In this document: positions 36,419 to 45,466 of the stretch, in pieces | Layout: every line of letters starts with the position of its first letter | How positions within the stretch are numbered: position 1 is the first letter of the stretch | Origin: Lederbergia panacisoli | GTDB lineage: Bacteria; Bacillota; Bacilli; Bacillales; Bacillaceae_C | Length of the DNA stretch: 64,000 nucleotides | Assembly: GCF_024626525.1 (NCBI RefSeq) | Contig: NZ_JANJGU010000005.1 | Span: 124,001 to 188,000, forward strand | Direction of reading: 5' to 3' | The notes under the pieces: model-generated | Told to the model about the DNA's origin: nothing | Databases searched by the model: none | The model's input: only the letters and a program-made list of their open reading frames with translations | Program-made: the position numbers and the translations under genes

Positions 36419-39049
36419 ATGAAGAAGAAATTGATGTTGATTGATGGGAATAGTATTGCGTATCGGGCTTTTTTTGCACTGCCGCTTCTAAGTAGCGACA
36501 AGGGGATACATACGAACGCGGTTTATGGATTTACGACGATGTTAATGAAGGTTCTCGAGGAAGAAAAACCTACCCATATTCTTGTTGCATTTGATGCGGG
36601 GAAAACAACTTTCCGTCATTCTACTTTTAAAGAATACAAAGGTGGACGGCAAAAAACACCGCCGGAACTTTCGGAGCAGTTTCCATTTTTAAGGGAGCTA
36701 CTTGATGCATATGGTATTAAACGTTATGAACTTGAGAATTATGAAGCGGACGATATTATCGGAACACTTGCGACACAGGCTGAGAAAGAAGGCTTCGATG
36801 TTCAAGTTATTTCGGGGGATAAAGACTTAACACAATTAAGTACAGATAAAATCACTGTCAGCATTACACGAAAAGGCATTACAGATATAGAAAGTTATAC
36901 GCCTGAGTATATAAAAGAAAAGTATAGTCTTTCCGCTGATCAAATTATCGATATGAAGGGGTTGATGGGGGATCAATCTGACAATATCCCTGGAGTTCCG
37001 GGTGTTGGTGAGAAAACAGCCATTAAGCTGCTTGTTCAATTTGATACGCTCGAAAATCTACTGAATAATATTGATAAAGTAAGCGGCAATAAATTAAAGG
37101 AAAGACTGGAAGAATTTAAAGATCAGGCAATCATGAGCAAGGAGCTTGCCACCATTACAAAGGAAGCGCCTGTTGACATTACGGTTGATGAGCTTTTATT
37201 TGAAGGCTATGATCCAACCAAATTAAGCACCATTTTCAAGGAGTTAGGTTTTAGTTCTTTGCTTGATAAAATCGATGGTGCAGATGATTCTGTCACTGAA
37301 GAAGTAAAAGAGATTACGTACGAAACGGTAGAAACGATTACAGATGATTTATTTGCCGATGAAAATGCCTTTTATGTTGAGATTTTAGATGATAACTATT
37401 TTACAGGCGAAATGATTGGGTTTGCGCTTTCCAATGAAAAAGGCGATTTTTATTTACCTGTGGACAAAGCGTTGGGTTCAGAGGCATTTAAAAAATGGGC
37501 CGAAGATGAAGAAAAGAAAAAGCGAGTATATGATGCCAAGCTTTCCATCGTTGCATTAAGAAGAAAAGGAATCGATTTAAAAGGAATTGATTTTGACTTA
37601 TTGCTAGCCTCTTACTTACTTAATCCTACTGAGTCGACAGAGGATTTCGCAGGTGTCGCAAAGCGCCATAACTATACGAACGTAAAAACAGACGAAGCTG
37701 TATATGGAAAAGGTGCGAAGAAAAAAGCGGCAGAAGGGGATATACTTGCTGAACATCTTGTTCGTAAGGCAATTGGCATCGGAGCATTAACCGAGCCATG
37801 TTTAAAAGAACTGGATCAAAATGAGCAAACCGAATTATTTTATGATCTTGAACTTCCTCTTTCACTCGTACTTGCGGAAATGGAATATACCGGGGTAAAG
37901 GTGGATGTGAGCAGGTTAGAAAATATGCAAATAGAGCTTGCTGAAAGATTGACAGAAATTGAATCAAAAATTCATGAACTTGCTGGCGAAAACTTTAATA
38001 TTAACTCGCCTAAACAGCTAGGGGTTATTTTATTCGAAAAGCTTGGGCTTCCTGCAATAAAGAAAACAAAAACGGGCTTTTCAACCTCTGCAGATGTATT
38101 GGAAAAATTAGAGCATGAACACGAGATCATTAAGGAAATTTTGATATATAGACAGCTTGGAAAATTACAGTCGACATATATTGAAGGGTTATTAAAGGTT
38201 GTCCACAAGGATACGAGCAAGGTCCATACGCGCTTTAACCAAGTTCTTGCTGCGACAGGTAGACTTAGTTCTATCGATCCCAATTTACAAAATATCCCGA
38301 TTCGCCTTGAAGAAGGTAGAAAAATTAGACAAGCCTTTATTCCTTCTGAGGAAGATTGGGTGATATTCGCGGCTGATTACTCTCAAATTGAGCTTAGAGT
38401 GTTGGCCGAAATAGCCCAAGATGATAATTTAAAATCCGCCTTCACTCATAATATGGACATTCATACAAAAACGGCTATGGATGTTTTCCATGTTGCAGAA
38501 GAAGAAGTGGATAGTAATATGAGAAGGCAGGCAAAGGCGGTTAATTTCGGAATTGTATATGGGATTAGCGATTATGGGTTATCGCAAAACTTAGGCATTA
38601 CACGGAAAGAAGCCGGGAAATTCATCGAACGCTACTTGGAGAGTTTCGCAGGAGTCAAAAACTTTATGGACGACATTATTGTGGAGGCAAGGGAAAAAGG
38701 GTTTGTGTCAACGCTTCTCCATAGAAGAAGATATATCCCTGAAATCACGAGCCGTAATTTTAATTTACGAAGCTTTGCTGAAAGAACAGCTATGAATACC
38801 CCAATTCAAGGGAGCGCGGCCGATATTATTAAAAAAGCGATGATTGATATGGCTGAAAGATTGAAATCGGAAGGGCTGAAAACTCGCTTGTTGCTTCAAG
38901 TTCATGACGAGTTAATTTTTGAGACTCCAAACGACGAGGTTGAAAAGCTAATACAAATAGTTCCAGACGTAATGGAAAATGCTCTGCCTCTATCAGTCCC
39001 GCTTAAAGTTGAATATTCATATGGACCAACGTGGTTTGACGCGAAGTAA
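36419..39049 (+). CDS. polA: DNA polymerase I
   Basis: 876 aa. The 5'-nuclease domain occupies about 1-290 (LMLIDGNSIAYRAFFALP; NYEADDIIGTLA; VISGDKDLTQL; GLMGDQSDNIPGVPGVGEKTA). Residues about 305-465 correspond to the 3'-5' exonuclease fold, but the metal-binding D-x-E is not present (FYVEILDDN there), as in other Bacillus enzymes. The polymerase domain runs from about 500, with DYSQIELRVLAE, RRQAKAVNFGIVYG and QVHDELIFE. AGGAGG precedes ATG 36419. Followed by mutM. Confidence 0.97.
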   Translation: MKKKLMLIDGNSIAYRAFFALPLLSSDKGIHTNAVYGFTTMLMKVLEEEKPTHILVAFDAGKTTFRHSTFKEYKGGRQKTPPELSEQFPFLRELLDAYGIKRYELENYEADDIIGTLATQAEKEGFDVQVISGDKDLTQLSTDKITVSITRKGITDIESYTPEYIKEKYSLSADQIIDMKGLMGDQSDNIPGVPGVGEKTAIKLLVQFDTLENLLNNIDKVSGNKLKERLEEFKDQAIMSKELATITKEAPVDITVDELLFEGYDPTKLSTIFKELGFSSLLDKIDGADDSVTEEVKEITYETVETITDDLFADENAFYVEILDDNYFTGEMIGFALSNEKGDFYLPVDKALGSEAFKKWAEDEEKKKRVYDAKLSIVALRRKGIDLKGIDFDLLLASYLLNPTESTEDFAGVAKRHNYTNVKTDEAVYGKGAKKKAAEGDILAEHLVRKAIGIGALTEPCLKELDQNEQTELFYDLELPLSLVLAEMEYTGVKVDVSRLENMQIELAERLTEIESKIHELAGENFNINSPKQLGVILFEKLGLPAIKKTKTGFSTSADVLEKLEHEHEIIKEILIYRQLGKLQSTYIEGLLKVVHKDTSKVHTRFNQVLAATGRLSSIDPNLQNIPIRLEEGRKIRQAFIPSEEDWVIFAADYSQIELRVLAEIAQDDNLKSAFTHNMDIHTKTAMDVFHVAEEEVDSNMRRQAKAVNFGIVYGISDYGLSQNLGITRKEAGKFIERYLESFAGVKNFMDDIIVEAREKGFVSTLLHRRRYIPEITSRNFNLRSFAERTAMNTPIQGSAADIIKKAMIDMAERLKSEGLKTRLLLQVHDELIFETPNDEVEKLIQIVPDVMENALPLSVPLKVEYSYGPTWFDAK

Positions 39050-39085
39050 TCATCATAGAATTAAGCAAGAAAAGAGTTGATAATT

Positions 39086-39916
39086 ATGCCTGAATTACCT
39101 GAAGTAGAAGCAGTCAGAAGATCGCTTGTAGAGCTTGTAGCTGGGCACAAGATTTTAGATGTTACAGTTGGCTGGCCAAAAATAATAAAAAGTCCCGAAC
39201 AATATGAGCAATTTCAAGATGCACTAAAAGGACAAACAATCCATGATGTCAATAGGAAAGGGAAGTTTTTAATTTTTCTATTAGACGATTATGCTCTTGT
39301 TTCTCATTTAAGAATGGAAGGAAATTATAGTTTGCATATGAAGGATGATCCCATTGATAAACATACACATGTGATCTTCCGTTTTACAGGTGGAAAAGAA
39401 TTAAGGTATCGCGACGTTCGTAAATTCGGTACGATGCATTTATTTGCAAAAGGTTCGGAATGGACCGTACCGCCACTTTCAAAGCTGGGACCGGAACCTT
39501 TTGCTGACGAATTTTCATTTGAATATTTTAAAGGAAAACTCATGAATACAGATAGGGTAATTAAAGCTGTCTTACTAGATCAATCGATTGTTTCAGGTCT
39601 TGGAAATATTTATGTAGATGAAGTTTTATTCAGATCAGGTGTTCATCCTGAGCGGAAGGCCAAAACATTGACTAATGAAGAAGTTTTGACATTGAGAGAA
39701 CAAGCTGCCGCCACTTTAAAGGAATCCATCAATGCAGGCGGAAGTTCTGTCAACACATATATGAATTCCCATGGGCAAAGTGGAACATATCAAAATCAAT
39801 TAAAGGTGTACGGCAGAAAAGAGCAAGAGTGCTATCGCTGCGGTTCCTTAGTGCAAAAGACGAAAGTGACGGGCAGGGGCACACATTTTTGTCCAAATTG
39901 CCAAATAAATAGTTAA
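39086..39916 (+). CDS. mutM: Formamidopyrimidine-DNA glycosylase
   Basis: Removes 8-oxoguanine and Fapy lesions and nicks the abasic site. 276 aa. The mature protein starts PELPEVE, with Pro2 the catalytic nucleophile, which fixes the start at ATG 39086 rather than 39077. YVDEVLFRSGVHPERKA near 175-191, NTYMNSHGQSGTYQ near 232-245, and a zinc finger CYRCG...CPNC at 252-272. 36 bp after polA, probably cotranscribed. Confidence 0.96.
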   Translation: MPELPEVEAVRRSLVELVAGHKILDVTVGWPKIIKSPEQYEQFQDALKGQTIHDVNRKGKFLIFLLDDYALVSHLRMEGNYSLHMKDDPIDKHTHVIFRFTGGKELRYRDVRKFGTMHLFAKGSEWTVPPLSKLGPEPFADEFSFEYFKGKLMNTDRVIKAVLLDQSIVSGLGNIYVDEVLFRSGVHPERKAKTLTNEEVLTLREQAAATLKESINAGGSSVNTYMNSHGQSGTYQNQLKVYGRKEQECYRCGSLVQKTKVTGRGTHFCPNCQINS

Positions 39917-40011
39917 TAAGTGGAGATTAAACAGAGTTTCAGCTTTTTAACAATCAACTAGCCTTCCTCATATACTGGGTTATCTATATCAGGTGGGGAA
40001 GGGGCTTCAAG

Positions 40012-40644
40012 ATGGATTTTTCGTTTTCACTTATATTACTTGCGATGGCTATCAGCTTAGATAGCTTTAGTACTGGTCTTGCGTATGGACTTAGAAAAAT
40101 GAAGATTCCTTTAAAATCAATTTTAATTATTGCATCTTGCACAGCAGTTTCTTTAGGGCTTGCAATGTTTGGTGGTCAGTTGATTTTAAATATGCTTTCG
40201 CCTGTGATGGCAAGCCGTATTGGCGGAACTATATTGATCCTGATTGGTGCTTGGGTCATTTATCAGTTTTTTAAAACAGAAAAAGAACATACTTTGGTCC
40301 ATGAAAAGATTGTACTTAATTGGGAAATCAAGTCATTGGGAATTGTCATTAATATATTAAAAAAGCCGACAAGAGCAGATTTTGATGGTTCGGGTACCAT
40401 TACGGGTCTTGAAGCTCTAATTCTTGGAACAGCTTTATCATTGGATGCGTTTGGAGCGGGTATAGGTGCTGCAATGCTAGGATTTTCCCCTCTATTACTG
40501 GCGGGGGTAGCCGCTTTAATGAGTTGTATATTCCTTCTAGGAGGACTACAGCTGGGGCGAATTTTTTCCCATTTGAATTGGATGCAGAAATTTGCTTTTA
40601 TCCCAGGGATCCTGTTAATACTAATAGGAATATTAAAATTATGA
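40012..40644 (+). CDS. ytaF: Sporulation membrane protein YtaF
   Basis: 210 aa with about six hydrophobic segments in two halves related to each other (ISLDSFSTGLAYGLRK and LSLDAFGAGIGAAMLG), the MntP/DUF204 transporter layout. The middle loop DFDGSGTITGLEALILG resembles a calcium-binding EF-like loop. In B. subtilis YtaF is a sporulation-associated membrane protein; transport substrate unknown. Between mutM and coaE as in B. subtilis. Confidence 0.9.
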   Translation: MDFSFSLILLAMAISLDSFSTGLAYGLRKMKIPLKSILIIASCTAVSLGLAMFGGQLILNMLSPVMASRIGGTILILIGAWVIYQFFKTEKEHTLVHEKIVLNWEIKSLGIVINILKKPTRADFDGSGTITGLEALILGTALSLDAFGAGIGAAMLGFSPLLLAGVAALMSCIFLLGGLQLGRIFSHLNWMQKFAFIPGILLILIGILKL

Positions 40645-40656
40645 AAGAGGTTGCTT

Positions 40657-41259
40657 ATGACAATAATGATCGGACTCACAGGAGGAATTGCGAGCGGTAA
40701 AAGTACGGTCTCCAATATGTTGAAAAAGCGAGGATTTACCATTCTCGATGCTGATATAGCTGCCCGAGTAGTCGTGGAACCTGGCCAAAATGCATATGGA
40801 CAAATCATCGAAACATTCGGCCAAAGTATTTTAAATGACGATGAGTCGATCAATCGCTCAAAATTGGGATCGATTATTTTTAATGATGATGAAAAACGTA
40901 AAATATTGAATAGCATTGTCCACCCGGCAGTAAGAGAATGTTTGAATGATTGGAAAATGCAGGCATTAGAAGAAGGAAAGAATACAATCATATATGATAT
41001 CCCCCTTTTATATGAAAGTAATCTTACTTATTTAGTGGAAAAGGTAATTGTTGTATTTGTTGATCCCGATATGCAGCTGCAAAGGTTGCTTAAACGAAAT
41101 GGATTAACAGAGGAAGAAGCAAAAGCAAGAATAAATTCCCAGCTTCCTCTTCAAGAAAAAGTAAATCGAGCAGATGCAATAATAAATAATAATAGGACAA
41201 TAGATGATACGGAAAGGCAAATAAATGAATTGATCATAAATTGGAAATTAGAGCCATAA
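40657..41259 (+). CDS. coaE: Dephospho-CoA kinase
   Basis: Phosphorylates the 3'-OH of dephospho-CoA, last step of CoA synthesis. 200 aa. P-loop GLTGGIASGKST at about 6-17, DADIAAR at about 33-39 and DIPLLYES near 110-117. ATG 40657 spaces well to GAAAGAGG; TTG 40651 would touch it. The ribosome site overlaps the ytaF stop. In the usual Bacillus order gapB and speD come next; here nrdR does. Confidence 0.95.
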   Translation: MTIMIGLTGGIASGKSTVSNMLKKRGFTILDADIAARVVVEPGQNAYGQIIETFGQSILNDDESINRSKLGSIIFNDDEKRKILNSIVHPAVRECLNDWKMQALEEGKNTIIYDIPLLYESNLTYLVEKVIVVFVDPDMQLQRLLKRNGLTEEEAKARINSQLPLQEKVNRADAIINNNRTIDDTERQINELIINWKLEP

Positions 41260-41282
41260 ACAAAATTCTACAAGGACACTAG

Positions 41283-41320
41283 TTAAAAAGGGGTGATGGG
41301 AAACTTACACTCCTTTTTAA
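41283..41320 (+). terminator. Terminator between coaE and nrdR
   Basis: TTAAAAAGGGGTG pairs with CACTCCTTTTTAA around a 12-nt loop with one mismatch. A TATAAT (41336-41341) follows, a likely -10 for nrdR. Confidence 0.75.
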
Positions 41321-41377
41321 TTATGACGAAAAACGTTATAATATACGAAAAGAAGTATTTTGATCGGAGCTGATAGC

Positions 41378-41833
41378 ATGAAATGCCCGTCTTGCCAACA
41401 TAATGGCACGCGAGTAGTCGATTCAAGACCAGCTGATGAAGTAAGATCCATTAGAAGAAGACGAGAGTGTGAAAAATGCTCATATCGTTTTACGACGTTT
41501 GAGAGAGTAGAGGAAACACCTCTTATTGTAGTTAAAAAAGAAGGAATTCGAGAGGAATTTAGTAGAGATAAAATTTTACGCGGTTTAATTCGTGCTTGTG
41601 AAAAGCGGCCTGTTGCATTAGAGCAGCTTGAAAAAATCACACATGATATTGAAAGGGATTTGCGAAATCTTGGACAAGCCGAAGTGAAATCGGAAATGAT
41701 CGGTGAAATGGTCATGGACAAATTAGCTAAAATTGATGAGGTGGCCTATGTAAGATTTGCCTCTGTTTATCGTCAATTTAAAGATTTAAATGTATTTTTA
41801 GATGAACTGAAAGATTTAATTAAAAAGGAATGA
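41378..41833 (+). CDS. nrdR: Transcriptional repressor NrdR
   Basis: 151 aa. Zinc ribbon CPSC...CEKC at residues 3-34 and an ATP-cone domain (about 49-140; [20 protein letters not shown]). Represses ribonucleotide reductase genes in response to ATP/dATP. ATG 41378 (MKCPSCQ) is the family start and has GGAG eight bases upstream. Four bases separate it from dnaB, so it heads the nrdR-dnaB-dnaI unit. Confidence 0.96.
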   Translation: MKCPSCQHNGTRVVDSRPADEVRSIRRRRECEKCSYRFTTFERVEETPLIVVKKEGIREEFSRDKILRGLIRACEKRPVALEQLEKITHDIERDLRNLGQAEVKSEMIGEMVMDKLAKIDEVAYVRFASVYRQFKDLNVFLDELKDLIKKE

Positions 41834-41837
41834 AAGT

Positions 41838-43262
41838 GTGTATGGAATGAAGCAATATTGGAATGAGGTTCAGCCAATAGATGCATTTACTATTGTCATG
41901 AATGGTATTTTGCATGATCACGATAAAAAAATCATTTCTTTATTATATCAACCTCTTATAGGACCTGTTTGCGCAAGTTTATATAATACGCTTGTGGAAA
42001 TGGTTGATGAAGGCAGGACCTTGTCGGAAGAATGGAATCACTATCATTTAATGAATTTATTTGATCTTAATCTAGAAGAAATATATCATGCCAGACTAAA
42101 GCTTGAAGGCATCGGTTTATTGAAAACATATTCCAAAACGAATGACAATCAACGATCCTTTATATACGAACTTCAGCCTCCTCTTTCCGCGGAGCAGTTT
42201 TTTACTGATGGAATGTTAAATATTTATTTATTTCAAAAACTAGGGCAAACTCATTTTTTGAAATTAAAAAAATCCTTCACGGAAAAAAATATGGATATGG
42301 TGGATTTCAATGAAGTAACGAGGGGCTTTCAGGATGTATTTACCTCATTAGGAGCAAATACTTTAGCACATAGTGAAGGCCATACAGCAAGCATTCCAGA
42401 TGATGGGGGAAAATATTTTCATAGACAAAAATCACAGCCCATTACAACAGACATAAGCCATTTTGATTTTGATCTGTTTTTTGTCGGGTTGTCAGAGGTC
42501 ATGGTGCCCCGAAAATTATTCACTTCTGCTATTAAGGAAGCAATCGCCAAACTGTCCTTCCTTTATTCCATCAACGCAGTTGACATGAAAAACATCGTTC
42601 TGCAAAGTCTTACTGCTGATCAAAAAATAAGTATTGATGATCTTCGGAAAAATGCTCGTGATTGGTATCAAATGGAAAACGACGCCCGTTTGCCTCAATT
42701 AGTTGATAAAATACAACCAATGCCCCATCTTGAAAAAGAGGCAAGATTAGAAACAAAAGAGGATAAGCTCATTTCATATTTAGAAACAGTTTCCCCGAGA
42801 CAGCTTTTAATCGATCTCTCTGATGGGGGAGAACCAGCAAAATCCGATCTTCAAGCTGTGGAAGATGTAATGTTTCAACAAAAGCTATTGCCTGGGGTAA
42901 CGAATGTCCTTATTCATTATGTCATGCTAAAAACTGATATGAAGCTTTCGAAAAGCTATTTAGAAAAAATCGCATCACATTGGTCAAGGAAAAAAGTAAA
43001 GACCGTTAAATCAGCCATGGATTTAGCGATAAACGAACATAGGCAATATCAAGAATGGGCGAGTGGGAAGAAAGAAACGTCACAAAGGAGAAATAAACCA
43101 ATTCGAACAGAGAAACTTCCGGATTGGTTTGTATCACAAGATGATTCTGCCCAGAGTACTAAGCAAATTCAAACAGAAGAAATGGAAGAAAGACGTCGCA
43201 GGCTTGAGGCCATTCAAAGAAAGTATCAAAATAAAGGAGGTGAAAAAGGTGGAGAGAATTGA
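41838..43262 (+). CDS. dnaB: Replication initiation and membrane attachment protein DnaB
   Basis: 474 aa, the Firmicute DnaB (not the helicase), which helps load the replicative helicase at oriC and restart sites with DnaD and DnaI. The N-terminal winged-helix part (DHDKKIISLLYQPLIGP near 25-41) and the C-terminal DnaB_2 repeat (about 310-410; KLLPGVTNVLIHYVMLKTDMKLSKSY) are visible. GTG 41838 or ATG 41847 could start it. The last 14 bases overlap dnaI. Confidence 0.93.
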   Translation: MYGMKQYWNEVQPIDAFTIVMNGILHDHDKKIISLLYQPLIGPVCASLYNTLVEMVDEGRTLSEEWNHYHLMNLFDLNLEEIYHARLKLEGIGLLKTYSKTNDNQRSFIYELQPPLSAEQFFTDGMLNIYLFQKLGQTHFLKLKKSFTEKNMDMVDFNEVTRGFQDVFTSLGANTLAHSEGHTASIPDDGGKYFHRQKSQPITTDISHFDFDLFFVGLSEVMVPRKLFTSAIKEAIAKLSFLYSINAVDMKNIVLQSLTADQKISIDDLRKNARDWYQMENDARLPQLVDKIQPMPHLEKEARLETKEDKLISYLETVSPRQLLIDLSDGGEPAKSDLQAVEDVMFQQKLLPGVTNVLIHYVMLKTDMKLSKSYLEKIASHWSRKKVKTVKSAMDLAINEHRQYQEWASGKKETSQRRNKPIRTEKLPDWFVSQDDSAQSTKQIQTEEMEERRRRLEAIQRKYQNKGGEKGGEN

Positions 43263-44187
43263 TGATACGATAGGGAAACTCTCACAACACCCGAGTTTTA
43301 GGCAACGCTATGAGGATATGAAAATAGAAGTATTACAAAATCCCGAAGTTATGGCATTTCTAGAAGAAAACCGCGACCAGCTTACAAATGATATGATTGA
43401 GAAAAACATGATGAAACTTTATGAGTACGTGTCGCAAACAAAAAAATGCTCAAACTGCACTAGTTTGGAAAATTGTTGCAATATGATGCCTGGATACGAA
43501 CCCGAAATTTTCATTGAGCGAGAATCAATCGGATTATATTATCGTCCTTGTCCAACAAAAGTGATTCATGATGAACGTAGAAAAGCGGAAAGACTCATAA
43601 ATAGTATATATGTACCGAAAGAAATTCTTAAAGCATCTTTTGCTGAATTCTCTTTAAACAGCCCCGGGCGAATCGATGCTTTTGAATATGCAGAGAAGTT
43701 CGCTTCCTCCTTTGAACCTGGAAAGGGAATGATGAAAGGATTATTTTTACATGGGAGCTTTGGGGTCGGCAAGTCCTATTTACTAGGAGCTATTGCAAAT
43801 CAATTGGCTGAAAAAGAAATTTCAACTTTAATTGTATATGTTCCAGAATTTTTGCGTGAGATGAAACAATCATTAAGCGATCAGACGCTCAATGAAAAGT
43901 TGGAGGCCGTAAAGAACGCAAAGATTCTTATGCTTGACGATATAGGAGCAGAGGCAATGTCGAGCTGGACAAGAGATGAAATTCTCGGTTCGATCTTACA
44001 ATTTAGAATGCATGAACAGCTCCCTACCTTTTTTTCTTCTAATTTTGATTTAAATGGTCTCGAACATCATTTGACCTATTCCCAAAGAGGGGAAGAGGAA
44101 AAAATGAAAGCAGCAAGAATTATGGAGAGAATAAAATATCTTTCAATACCTGTAAGACTAGATGGACCAAATAGAAGACAAGGTTAA
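43249..44187 (+). CDS. dnaI: Primosomal protein DnaI, helicase loader
   Basis: 312 aa AAA+ ATPase that loads the DnaC helicase hexamer. N-terminal zinc-binding region CSNCTSLENCC (about 65-75) contacts the helicase. Walker A GSFGVGKSYLL at about 167-177, Walker B LMLDDIGAEAM near 228-238, and the sensor/arginine region YSQRGEEEKMKAARIMERI near the end. GTG 43249 has a strong AAGGAGGTG; the longer upstream frame is a shadow inside dnaB. Overlaps dnaB by 14 nt. Confidence 0.95.
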   Translation: MERIDDTIGKLSQHPSFRQRYEDMKIEVLQNPEVMAFLEENRDQLTNDMIEKNMMKLYEYVSQTKKCSNCTSLENCCNMMPGYEPEIFIERESIGLYYRPCPTKVIHDERRKAERLINSIYVPKEILKASFAEFSLNSPGRIDAFEYAEKFASSFEPGKGMMKGLFLHGSFGVGKSYLLGAIANQLAEKEISTLIVYVPEFLREMKQSLSDQTLNEKLEAVKNAKILMLDDIGAEAMSSWTRDEILGSILQFRMHEQLPTFFSSNFDLNGLEHHLTYSQRGEEEKMKAARIMERIKYLSIPVRLDGPNRRQG

Positions 44188-44219
44188 GCATCTGCAATTT
44201 TTAGCAGGTGTTTTTTTTT
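44188..44219 (+). terminator. Terminator after dnaI
   Basis: CATCTGC pairs with GCAGGTG (one G-T) across an A/T loop and is followed by nine T residues. Confidence 0.85.
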
Positions 44220-44299
44220 GTTGCTTGATCATATTATCAGGTCTAGTCCAAGCTTGCTCTCATATATATGTAACAATGCAGGAAAAAGGGGGAGCAGGC

Positions 44300-45133
44300 T
44301 TGGAGTTAATGTTTAAATCCATTCAAGATGCTATACGTTTTAAAGCTTTTTTATCTGCCAATGGCTTGCAAGACTCCTTTATGGAAAGGCAAAGCCAATT
44401 TATATATTCTTTTAACTTTATCTTTGTCAAAAAAGAGAAGTATATTCAATCTTTAATACAATTCATTCAAGATGTTAAAAGGGACGAATGGGTGAACAAT
44501 GTATTACGCGACACTTATAAGTATAATATTGAAGATGAACGGATTGAAATTTTGAACATTATGAATCAAATGTTTATGGGTGAGCGAATAGAGTTGGTTT
44601 CATTAGTCGGGAAATTGGATGAAGAAGATGTAATTCGGGAAGCTGTAACTGATTTATTGGATTATAATGGCGCAGTTCTTTTTGAATCTTTTTTACGATT
44701 CCGCTTAAAGAAGTATTTTGAGCGTGTATTAGCCTATTTAAATGTGGCAATAGATGAATATAAAATGGAACAGGAATATCAGATGTTTGTAAATATGTTG
44801 AGGGATTACTTGAAAAATCGTGGTCCGAGGCTAGATATCGTTCATGTATTGCTGGAAAAGCCCATTTTATTTTTCAATGAAATCTTAAAAGAAATGGGGA
44901 AGGAAGAAATTAAAGAGATCATGGATCGCCGTTTGCTTTCTAACCACCCTGTATATGTAGATTCATCTGTTATAGCACCCCTTTTATCGATGGCTCCAAA
45001 AAAAATTTTTTTGTACACGGATGAAGAAGATCAACCTCTTATTAGAACATTGAAAAATATATTTGAGGAGCGTTTGTCGATCTTATCTATAACACATTTA
45101 AATAGTTTGTTAAATATCTATTCTGATACTTGA
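44300..45133 (+). CDS. ytxC: Sporulation protein YtxC
   Basis: 277 aa, YtxC-like; recognised by place after dnaI and before thrS and by the family-like FLRFRLKKYFERVLAYLNVAIDEYKMEQEY block (about 133-162). Mostly helical, no clear catalytic motif. TTG 44300 has AGGGGGAG five bases upstream; the frame open to 44162 begins inside dnaI and crosses its terminator. Role in sporulation is known only by association. Confidence 0.82.
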   Translation: MELMFKSIQDAIRFKAFLSANGLQDSFMERQSQFIYSFNFIFVKKEKYIQSLIQFIQDVKRDEWVNNVLRDTYKYNIEDERIEILNIMNQMFMGERIELVSLVGKLDEEDVIREAVTDLLDYNGAVLFESFLRFRLKKYFERVLAYLNVAIDEYKMEQEYQMFVNMLRDYLKNRGPRLDIVHVLLEKPILFFNEILKEMGKEEIKEIMDRRLLSNHPVYVDSSVIAPLLSMAPKKIFLYTDEEDQPLIRTLKNIFEERLSILSITHLNSLLNIYSDT

Positions 45134-45431
45134 TTTTGTTTTTTAAAACGGATATAATAGCGTACATAATCTTAACTTTTACAAGTATTGATAAGGACAT
45201 GAGTATTTTGTTACGGTTTCCAGAGAGGAAAGGAATGCTGCGAACTTTCCAACACGAACTAAATGCTTACCACCTTTGAACTCCAATCATGAATCCGCCA
45301 TAGGCGTGTAGTATTGATTGGCGGTAGACTCCGTTATGATCAATCCAAAGTCATTATGTATTTTCACATAATGAAAATTAGGGTGGAACCACGTGTATAA
45401 AACTCGTCCCTTTCCGGGGATGAGTTTTTTT
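45130..45431 (+). ncRNA. thrS promoter and tRNA-Thr T-box leader
   Basis: Sigma-A promoter TTGATT (45130-45135), 17 nt, TATAAT (45153-45158). The leader has the T-box AGGGTGGAACCACG (45380-45393) followed by terminator stem AAACTCGTCC/GGGGATGAGTTT with a T-run (45400-45431). A candidate specifier ACC (Thr) is at 45269-45271. Uncharged tRNA-Thr should pair and allow readthrough into thrS. Confidence 0.93.
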
Positions 45432-45466
45432 ATATTTTAATTTAATTTAAAAAGGAGTGTAATGTC

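Noticed and set aside
40263-40991. 242-codon minus-strand frame
   Set aside because: It lies across ytaF and coaE, both certain genes with ribosome sites; it has neither a family match nor a start signal.
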